From positions 1 to 52,789 of the forward strand of contig CAMFND010000104.1 of assembly GCA_945965395.1 (NCBI GenBank): DNA of 52,789 nucleotides. The letters run 5' to 3'. Positions 8,901 through 16,144 of this stretch are shown one piece after another. Under the pieces are notes generated by a model. That model was not told where the DNA came from, ran no database searches, and worked only from the letters and a program-made list of their open reading frames with translations. Position 1 is the first letter of the stretch. Each line of letters begins with the position of its first letter. Source of the DNA: an uncultured Bacteroides sp. Its GTDB lineage: Bacteria; Bacteroidota; Bacteroidia; Bacteroidales; Bacteroidaceae. A program made the translations under genes and the position numbers.

Positions 8901-11165
8901 TTATTTTCCTGTCTTCACTTTATCCCATGAGGGAGGAGTAATTCCCATCAAATGGCGGACAAAGAAGTCATAACGCTTGTGTTCGCCAAAGTCCTCTCCC
9001 ATCGTGTGGTGAGCTCCCGGGATAACTACCAGTTCAAAATCTTTATTGGCTTTTATCAAAGCATTGGCCACCTGCATGGTAGAAGCCGGATCTACATTAT
9101 CATCCAGTTCGCCTACCACCAGCATCAAAGGACGGCTCAACAGATGAGCATTGTCTACATTGGAACAAGCACTGTAGGATTCATCTACCGGATATCCCAT
9201 CCAAAGTTCATTCCACCAGATTTTGTCCATACGGTTGTCGTGACATCCACATGCCGAATAGGCAGCCTTGTAGAATTCCGGATGGAACAACACGGCCCCG
9301 GTAGATTCCTGTCCTCCGGCAGAGCAACCGAAAATTCCTACCCGGTCAATATCCATATAAGGATATTTCTGTGCAGCGGCTTTAATCCAGGCTATATGGT
9401 CGGGCAATCCGGCATCTTTCAGGTTCTTGTAACAAACTTCTTCAAATTCTTTCGAACGGAAAGAGGTTGTCATACCATCTACCTGTACCACAATGAATCC
9501 CAGTTCAGCCAGCGACGTCATCCACCAGTTATAAGAAGAGAAAGTCTTCGGCACATACTGGTCGCCCGGTCCGGAATAAATGTATTCAATTACCGGATAT
9601 TTCTTCGACGGGTCAAAGTTAGACGGGCGATAAATCACTCCCCACATATCCGTTTTTCCATCACGTCCTTTGGCAGAGAATACTTCCGGGGCTTTCCAGC
9701 CATTGGCCAGCAAAGCAGAAATATCGGCTTTATCCAGCTGCATACGGATTTTTCCGTTCTTTGCATCACGAAGCACAGCAATCGGAGCCTGGTCTACTTT
9801 GCTATACACATCTACCAGATACTTATAGTCAGATGAATACCAGCATTGGTGCATTCCCTCTTCCGGAGTCAGTTCCACCAGATTACTTCCATCAAAATTG
9901 ATTTTATAATAATGAATCAAGTACGGATCCTCGCCTTCTTTCATACCATTGGCCGAAAAGTAAATCACTTCATTGGCTTCATCCACATGCTGCACTCCAC
10001 GAACATACCATTCGCCTTTCGTAATCTGATTCAAAGGCTTTCCGGTAGCCCGGTCGTAGAGATACAGATGATTGTAATTATCCCGCTCACTTGACCAGAT
10101 AATCCGCTTGCCATCGCTCAGGTAGTTACGGTAAATGCGAGGATAGTTCACGTATTTTTCTTCCTTTTCTTCAATCAACGTACGTACACTGCCATCCACT
10201 GCCGACATTTCCAACACGCGATATACTTTATGCCCACGTTCATTGTATTCGAAAGTAATGGCCTTACTATCCGCATTCCACATCGGACCAGACAATTCAT
10301 ACTGATGGCTGAACAGCTCCGTAGAAGGAATCAAACGACGGCCGGATTCTACTTCGAAAATACAAGGCACCTTGAAACGCAGTTCGTCTCCAGGTTTTGC
10401 ATATTCCTGCTTATGCAATTTGGGTTGCGCCTGATCGGCAGGAGAAGATTCCACATAATATACATAACGTTTTTCTACCGGACGAATCCGACAAGATACC
10501 ACCGACTTGGAATCGGGCGACCACTGGATATACGAAGAATAATAATTGCTCAACGTTCCATCCTGACTCAGCTGCTTTTCGTTGCCTGTAGCCACTTCGC
10601 GAACATATACGTTGTCATTTTTGATAAAAGCGGTCCACTTACCATCCGGTGAGGTAACCGGGCGACCTTCTTTCTCATCGTCCACTTCCATCCAGTGGCG
10701 TTCCTTTCCACGAGGAGGTATTGCTCCTTCATTCAACAAACGGTTATTTTTGATGCTGTAAGCCCAGAACTTCCCGTCCAATTGGAAGCGTAACGTATCC
10801 AATGAAATATTTAACCGGCAATTCTGAAGCGGAAGGTTATAGGCATTTATCTCACGTCCTGCTTTTTCTGTCAAAGCAGCCGCCATTTTCTGCTGGTCAA
10901 ACAATGCCGTACGTTTTTTCGATGCAGCATCTACCTTCACATATTCCTTTCCCTTTTCTGTCTGCCGTACATACCAGAAAGCAGAAGTCTGATCTACCCA
11001 ATGCGGAACCACACCTGCATACAGCACGTGCTTGGCATTGTATTTCTCTCGCAGCGCATACGCACGGTTGTAATCCTCTACCGTACCTTGTGCCCAAAGT
11101 GAGATACAAGACATACTTCCTAATGCAAATAACAAAACGCCTGATTTAAATAAGTTATTTTCCAT
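8901..11165 (-). CDS. Secreted S9 family peptidase, dipeptidyl-peptidase IV type
   Basis: 754 residues. Signal peptide ends near SLWAQ. The N-terminal half is a DPP4-type beta-propeller (residues about 60-480, e.g. WTAFIKNDNVYV, SSERDNYNHLYLYDRATG). The C-terminal alpha/beta hydrolase domain has nucleophile Ser615 in GCSAGG, Asp689 in GELDDNVDP and His720 in GAHHTMGED. DPP4-like enzymes remove dipeptides, classically Xaa-Pro, from peptide N-termini; here the serine motif is GCSAGG rather than the GWSYGG of proven DPP4, so the specificity is not certain. Likely periplasmic. It is last in the GH97-GH43-GH127 transcription direction, separated from GH127 by 108 bases holding a hairpin. In this context it would shorten proline-rich peptides (inference). 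Confidence 0.87.
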   Translation of the reverse strand: MENNLFKSGVLLFALGSMSCISLWAQGTVEDYNRAYALREKYNAKHVLYAGVVPHWVDQTSAFWYVRQTEKGKEYVKVDAASKKRTALFDQQKMAAALTEKAGREINAYNLPLQNCRLNISLDTLRFQLDGKFWAYSIKNNRLLNEGAIPPRGKERHWMEVDDEKEGRPVTSPDGKWTAFIKNDNVYVREVATGNEKQLSQDGTLSNYYSSYIQWSPDSKSVVSCRIRPVEKRYVYYVESSPADQAQPKLHKQEYAKPGDELRFKVPCIFEVESGRRLIPSTELFSHQYELSGPMWNADSKAITFEYNERGHKVYRVLEMSAVDGSVRTLIEEKEEKYVNYPRIYRNYLSDGKRIIWSSERDNYNHLYLYDRATGKPLNQITKGEWYVRGVQHVDEANEVIYFSANGMKEGEDPYLIHYYKINFDGSNLVELTPEEGMHQCWYSSDYKYLVDVYSKVDQAPIAVLRDAKNGKIRMQLDKADISALLANGWKAPEVFSAKGRDGKTDMWGVIYRPSNFDPSKKYPVIEYIYSGPGDQYVPKTFSSYNWWMTSLAELGFIVVQVDGMTTSFRSKEFEEVCYKNLKDAGLPDHIAWIKAAAQKYPYMDIDRVGIFGCSAGGQESTGAVLFHPEFYKAAYSACGCHDNRMDKIWWNELWMGYPVDESYSACSNVDNAHLLSRPLMLVVGELDDNVDPASTMQVANALIKANKDFELVVIPGAHHTMGEDFGEHKRYDFFVRHLMGITPPSWDKVKTGK

Positions 11166-11186
11166 TTTATCATATTATATTAAAGA

Positions 11187-11241
11187 ATTCGGGATTTCAG
11201 GTTCTCTTCAGTCCCCCCCAAGAAAACCCAAAATCCCGAAT
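11187..11241 (-). terminator. Long hairpin between GH127 and S9 genes
   Basis: Arms 11187-11197 (ATTCGGGATTT) and 11231-11241 (AAATCCCGAAT) pair perfectly over 11 bases. Inside, GGTTCTCTT can pair with AAGAAAACC. No strong U-run follows, so it may be a partial terminator or an mRNA processing and stability element separating S9 from the upstream genes. Confidence 0.5.
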
Positions 11242-11273
11242 CTGATTGCATTATTATCTATTAATTCTCATGG

Positions 11274-13694
11274 TTATTTCACTTCCCACTCATACAAACC
11301 TGAAGAATTCTTATCCGGCTGTACCACTTCCAACTTCACAGCCTTTGTCTTCACCGGTTCAAAGTCTACGGTATTCGGATTGCCCTTCTGTACCCCATAC
11401 GCTGTAATATTCTGAACTGGAGTCCAATTGCCAGAAGCATCTTTATAATAGATTTTCCAAGACTTCGGTACACGGCAACCTCCCCAAGGAGCATCATCAT
11501 ACCAATACACTGTAGAGCTGGAAACTTCCATTTCTTCCGGGAATTCGTATGAAATCCACTCTGTAGTACCTTCTTTCGGCCACCAGTGATAATACGGAAT
11601 CGTACGGTCATTTTCATCCTTCGGCACCAATCCGTCAGAAATAGAGGACAGTGATTTTACTTTATGTGAAGCATCTACCTTACTCTTCGATGCCAATGTC
11701 GGGATAGCAACCGGACGAGTAGCACTTACTTCATTCGGCAACCACACAGCCATATTTCCCGCTCCACGATGTGCCCATGCATAATATGGAATCATGGTCA
11801 GTGTATGATCTTTTGTGACCAGACGGCCTGATTCATCGTATTCCAATGTCTGAGCCTGAGTCTTAATCTGATTGATACCATATAACAAATCCGGTTTTTC
11901 TACGACTTCAAACTTCGGAGTGCGGTTCATCAATACACTCAATACATCAAAATCATTGTCCGGCCATTCTGCACAATACACAATCGGACCACGTTCTACA
12001 GAAACCCGGCCACGGTCAGCTTCCACCTTTCCATTAGCTCTTACCGTACGCACGTTCATATCGAAGTGGATTTCTACCTTATCTCCCTTCTTCCATTTAC
12101 GGTCGATGGTCAAGTAACCTTTCTGCAAGTCTGATGTCACTTCTTCACCGTTCACCTTCACACTGTATTTCGGACGTACACCATCGGTGTAAGTATACAA
12201 GTCACTCGGAACTACCTGATTGCGTACCCATCCCGGAATACGAATCTTCATGGCAAACTGTCCGGCTGAGTTACGGTCTACTGCCAGTGTAATATCCCCG
12301 TTCCATGGATAAGATGTGGTTTGTGAAAGTGTAACCTTCTTTCCGTTTACCTGCAAAGTAGCATTATTGGCAATAAACAAGTTTACGTATACATCTTTTC
12401 CTTTTACTGCATAAACATAGCCCGGAACAGAAGGGATGAAACGGCAGATATTAGACGGACAACAAGCACAACCGAACCAAGGCTGACGCTGGTGCTGTCC
12501 CATAGACTCCAACGGATTCGGATAGAAGAAACCGCCACCATCCAAAGATACGCCTGAAATCAACCCATTGTACAAAGTACGTTCCAGCACATCGTAATAC
12601 TTGGACTCTCCGTGCAAGAGGAACAAACGGTAATTCATATATACATTACCGATAGCCGCACAAGTTTCACAGTAAGCCGACATATTAGGAAGTTCATAAT
12701 TCTTTCCGAAAGCTTCCCCGTTGTTTGTCGCACCAATACCTCCGGTGATATACAATTTCTTAGAAACAATGTTATCCCAGATACGGTCGATGGCATGAAT
12801 ATAAGCTGTATCACCTGTCAGGGCAGCCACATCGGCCATACCAGAATACATGTACGCTGCACGTACTGCATGTCCTACTGCCTCATCCTGTTCAATTACC
12901 GGTTTGTGGGCCTGACTGTATTCATCCCGACGAGAAGTATAGCCACGCTTATCCAGGAAGAATTTAGCCTGATCCAGGTATTTCTGGTCACCCGTTACCA
13001 AATATAGTTTAGCCAATGCCATCTCTGCAATCTGATGCCCTGACACACGTACCTGCTGTCCCGGTTTGTCACCAATCTCCCGGCAGACACAGTCTGCATA
13101 ACGAATGGCTATATCCAGGAAATTCCGTTGTCCCGTAGCCTGATAGTGTGCAATGGCACCTTCTACCATGTGACCTAAGTTATAGAACTCATGGCTCAGT
13201 TCTTCCACCTTCTCCCAGCGTTTACTACCAGCCCATTCATGTGGATGTTTAGGATTCATGGTACGTGAAGTATACAAATAGCCATCAGGCTCCTGCGCAG
13301 CAGCCACAATTACCAGCACACTGTCAATGTACTTTTTCAGTTTTTTATCCGGATAAGTCTGAAGCAGATAGCTGGCTCCTTCAATAGTCTTATACACATC
13401 CGTATCATCAAATGAATAGCCTGTCACCTTATTATTTTCACTCGGATGAGCAGCCATTTCAAAGTTCTTGTAGCGTCCGGTTTCTTCACATTTGCTAAAA
13501 GCCAATGGAATAGTTACTTCACGGCTGGCTTTCAAACGCTGTCCCCAGAAAGAATCCGTCAGTTTTACCGAAGTAAACGGAACCGGATCAATCGGATAGC
13601 CGTGTGCAGAAGCCTTCTTCTGCGCGTATGCCCCACCTCCTATCAACGAAAAAAGCAGAGCAGAAATCACAAATTTTTTCATGGTGTTACTCAT
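11274..13694 (-). CDS. GH127-type beta-L-arabinofuranosidase, periplasmic (second copy)
   Basis: 806 residues from ATG 13694, or 802 from the ATG at 13682, which begins MKKFVISALLFSLIGG and is equally plausible. The Sec signal ends near GAYAQ. The (alpha/alpha)6 catalytic region is DUF1680/GH127 type. The zinc and catalytic set known from Bifidobacterium HypBA1 (Glu338, Cys340, Cys417, Cys418) matches Glu343 and Cys345 in YCETC and Cys411-Cys412 in FGCACCPSN. About 100 C-terminal residues look like a discoidin-type beta-sandwich (ISYEFPEEMEVSSSTVYWYDD). GH127 enzymes remove beta-L-arabinofuranose; the related GH146 family shares this site and is an alternative. It follows GH43 by 19 bases and is a paralog of the lipoprotein at 30539-32977. 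Confidence 0.88.
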   Translation of the reverse strand: MSNTMKKFVISALLFSLIGGGAYAQKKASAHGYPIDPVPFTSVKLTDSFWGQRLKASREVTIPLAFSKCEETGRYKNFEMAAHPSENNKVTGYSFDDTDVYKTIEGASYLLQTYPDKKLKKYIDSVLVIVAAAQEPDGYLYTSRTMNPKHPHEWAGSKRWEKVEELSHEFYNLGHMVEGAIAHYQATGQRNFLDIAIRYADCVCREIGDKPGQQVRVSGHQIAEMALAKLYLVTGDQKYLDQAKFFLDKRGYTSRRDEYSQAHKPVIEQDEAVGHAVRAAYMYSGMADVAALTGDTAYIHAIDRIWDNIVSKKLYITGGIGATNNGEAFGKNYELPNMSAYCETCAAIGNVYMNYRLFLLHGESKYYDVLERTLYNGLISGVSLDGGGFFYPNPLESMGQHQRQPWFGCACCPSNICRFIPSVPGYVYAVKGKDVYVNLFIANNATLQVNGKKVTLSQTTSYPWNGDITLAVDRNSAGQFAMKIRIPGWVRNQVVPSDLYTYTDGVRPKYSVKVNGEEVTSDLQKGYLTIDRKWKKGDKVEIHFDMNVRTVRANGKVEADRGRVSVERGPIVYCAEWPDNDFDVLSVLMNRTPKFEVVEKPDLLYGINQIKTQAQTLEYDESGRLVTKDHTLTMIPYYAWAHRGAGNMAVWLPNEVSATRPVAIPTLASKSKVDASHKVKSLSSISDGLVPKDENDRTIPYYHWWPKEGTTEWISYEFPEEMEVSSSTVYWYDDAPWGGCRVPKSWKIYYKDASGNWTPVQNITAYGVQKGNPNTVDFEPVKTKAVKLEVVQPDKNSSGLYEWEVK

Positions 13695-13713
13695 ATTTTA
13701 TAGGTTATTATTC

Positions 13714-16128
13714 TCATTTATCTTTCAGGGGAAGTGCCTCATCCCAAATCTTCAATGCATGCAGATAGCCGCTAAAAGGCCAGTTACCTTCTGCATTCTG
13801 CCCCAAAGTTACAAATTGTATCGGTTTAATCAGCAGCTGAATATCTTTTGAACTGATTAACTGCCCGTTTATATATACCTTCTCGATACGTCCGTCAAAA
13901 ACGACATAAATATGTTGCCATTTTCCTTCCAGTGACTTAGCCTCCTTATAACCGACATCTTCGTACCAGCCATAATGGTTCAGCATCCCGCAACGAGGTT
14001 CTGTGCCATTCACCAGCATGATTTTTTCCATTTCATCGTGCGAACTGGTAAAATCGGCCACGCATTCATTCTCGGCCATTTCCGGATTCAGCACCCAGGC
14101 TTCTAATGTATAAGGAGCATTGTCACGAAGAGTAGCCGGCAAGGTAAAGCTGGAACGGAAGAACTGCTCTCCTTCAAAACGGAAAGCCTTCTTGCCTTGC
14201 TGTTCTGCGACAATTACTGGAGCCTTTTGAGTCTCAAAATAGCCTTCTACAACTCCCTTATTCGGAATATATCCCACCGTATCACCTACTGCAAAATCAT
14301 CTGCATCCAGAGATACCAACAATCCTCTTTTCATCTTATCAGAAGCCTCTACACGTACCAACCCTACAGTTGCATCGTAGGCCTTTTCCGCTTCTTCCTG
14401 TTTCCAGTTATAATAACGGAAATTTGTCAATGTCAGTTCCTTGTCCTGTGACTGAATAACTACCTTTCCCCGTTGTACATACTTGTCTGCCGATTGGGAA
14501 ACCCAGCGGTTATTTTCATACACCCAGACAGTAGTTGTATGCTCCTCTTTTGGATTAATAACCGGAGACATAAATTCCAAGCATGTACCTGGGGCCAACA
14601 CAATGGCCTCCTGTCCGTCAATACGCTTACGGGAAACTTGTCCGGATTTCAATTGGAAGACACCGCCCAGCATACCGCCGTCGTTTCTCCACTCCGTACC
14701 GTTCCAGTCCAAGCCCGAGAGTCCCATCCACAACTGAGGAGATGCCATTTCAAACTCGCCGAACACTTTAATATTCCACAAAGCACCGGCAAAACCATTT
14801 CTCTGTGTTCCCGTTGTGGTTAATCGTACATACCGTGCTTTCACATCACCAAAATCTACCATCGGACTTCCAGCCAGATAATTGAAACGCTTATCCGCAA
14901 AAACATCCCACTTCTTTCCGTCTACTGAAGTCTCAATTACATACTGATAATACGACGTGCCATATTCAAATTGTGTCCACACCGTACGGATATTCTCAAC
15001 CTTCTGCAAGTCAATCTCAATCCACTCCTGCCCCATTGTCTTCGGACGCCACAACGTACCATTATTATCGTCTACCGCATATTCAGGCACAAAGTTGGCA
15101 TCATAATACGAAGAAGCTTTGACCGGTTTCCGATAGGCCAGGTTTTTCGAGTTCAATACACTCTTGGCAAAAGCCCCCACTCCGCTGTGTGTTCCTTCTA
15201 TAGGAGCGATGGAACCATCGGCATTAAATTCCAGCTTGTCAATACAAACCTGACGATGAAATCCACGGTTGGAATGAGGATTATCATGACGATGGTATAC
15301 GATATAATAATTATCTCCTTCCTGCAAAATGCTGTGATGACCCGGTCCGTGCACTGTACCGTCGGCGGACGTCTTCAGGATTGTACCTCTATATGTATAA
15401 GGTCCAAGCGGTCCTACCGTGCTCGTAGCGTACTGCACATGATAGGTGCTGTCATGACACGAATCGGAAGAATACATAAAATAATAGATACCGTTTCGTT
15501 TCATCACAAACGGCGCCTCAAAGAAATCCTTTACTTCCGTATTAGGAATCAACTTTGTTTCCACAAAACCTTTCATATCAGACGTCATCTTTCCAGCCCC
15601 GCAGCCAAAACCTTTATAGATACCCCATGTACCCCAATACAAATATACCGAGCCATCATCGTCTACAAACGTCTGGCCATCCAGCGTAATGGCATTCTTC
15701 ACAAAACGGTCGGGAACCAGTACGGCTTCACTTTCTCCCAGTACATTCTTCCATGGTCCACGCGGTGTATCTGCAACACCTTCATAGACATTGCAAGGCT
15801 GACAATAAAACATACGATACGTGCCATCGGTATGCTGCATTACATCCGGTGCCCAAATCCAGTGGCTGTCCGGCCAGTTCATCGGCATGATGGTCCAGTT
15901 CTCAAAATCCTTGCTACACCATACCTGCGAAGGCCCAAATCCTGCCCCACTACCATCAGTCGTAGCATAGACATAATATGTATCTCCAAACTTCTTCACC
16001 GTAGGGTCTGCAAAATACCCTGGAATAAACGGATTTCCCGCACCCGGAGTATTCCATTCCACCTTTTGTGAATAAGCGGTACTCAAAACTGTACCCAACA
16101 ACAAACTTGTCAATACATGTTTTTTCAT
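13714..16128 (-). CDS. GH43 family glycosidase with discoidin and LamG-type modules
   Basis: 804 residues from ATG 16128. The frame continues to an ATG at 16161 inside the GH97 gene, but a strong Shine-Dalgarno lies just before 16128 and the product then starts with a proper signal peptide (MKKHVLTSLLLG...AYSQ). A five-bladed propeller GH43 catalytic domain covers about 30-320: Asp41 (YFADPTV), Asp150 (AITLDGQTF) and Glu204 (DFFEAPFV) fit the base, pKa-modulating and acid residues. A discoidin/F5-8C-like domain follows at about 330-455 and a LamG/concanavalin-like domain at about 620-800 (TLEAWVLNPEM, DGRIEKVYINGQL). Known GH43 activities include alpha-L-arabinofuranosidase, beta-xylosidase and exo-beta-1,3-galactanase; the subfamily cannot be set by eye. 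In this locus arabinofuranosidase is the natural guess. Confidence 0.87.
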   Translation of the reverse strand: MKKHVLTSLLLGTVLSTAYSQKVEWNTPGAGNPFIPGYFADPTVKKFGDTYYVYATTDGSGAGFGPSQVWCSKDFENWTIMPMNWPDSHWIWAPDVMQHTDGTYRMFYCQPCNVYEGVADTPRGPWKNVLGESEAVLVPDRFVKNAITLDGQTFVDDDGSVYLYWGTWGIYKGFGCGAGKMTSDMKGFVETKLIPNTEVKDFFEAPFVMKRNGIYYFMYSSDSCHDSTYHVQYATSTVGPLGPYTYRGTILKTSADGTVHGPGHHSILQEGDNYYIVYHRHDNPHSNRGFHRQVCIDKLEFNADGSIAPIEGTHSGVGAFAKSVLNSKNLAYRKPVKASSYYDANFVPEYAVDDNNGTLWRPKTMGQEWIEIDLQKVENIRTVWTQFEYGTSYYQYVIETSVDGKKWDVFADKRFNYLAGSPMVDFGDVKARYVRLTTTGTQRNGFAGALWNIKVFGEFEMASPQLWMGLSGLDWNGTEWRNDGGMLGGVFQLKSGQVSRKRIDGQEAIVLAPGTCLEFMSPVINPKEEHTTTVWVYENNRWVSQSADKYVQRGKVVIQSQDKELTLTNFRYYNWKQEEAEKAYDATVGLVRVEASDKMKRGLLVSLDADDFAVGDTVGYIPNKGVVEGYFETQKAPVIVAEQQGKKAFRFEGEQFFRSSFTLPATLRDNAPYTLEAWVLNPEMAENECVADFTSSHDEMEKIMLVNGTEPRCGMLNHYGWYEDVGYKEAKSLEGKWQHIYVVFDGRIEKVYINGQLISSKDIQLLIKPIQFVTLGQNAEGNWPFSGYLHALKIWDEALPLKDK

Positions 16129-16134
16129 TCTTTT

Positions 16135-16143
16135 CCTCCTTTT
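16135..16143 (-). promoter_or_regulatory. Strong Shine-Dalgarno that decides the GH43 start
   Basis: AAAAGGAGG on the reverse strand, six bases before the ATG at 16126-16128 and immediately after the GH97 stop (16145-16147). Such a complete site is uncommon in this AT-rich, SD-poor background, and it supports translational handover from GH97. Confidence 0.75.
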
Positions 16144-16144
16144 A

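Noticed and set aside
8952-9836. A 294-codon plus-strand frame opposite the S9 peptidase
   Set aside because: Antisense of a well-supported S9 catalytic domain; no start signal and no family features.
14971-16071. A 366-codon plus-strand frame opposite the GH43 gene
   Set aside because: It is the antisense shadow of the GH43 catalytic domain, has no recognisable motif, and its composition is that of complementary codons (rich in R, H, I).
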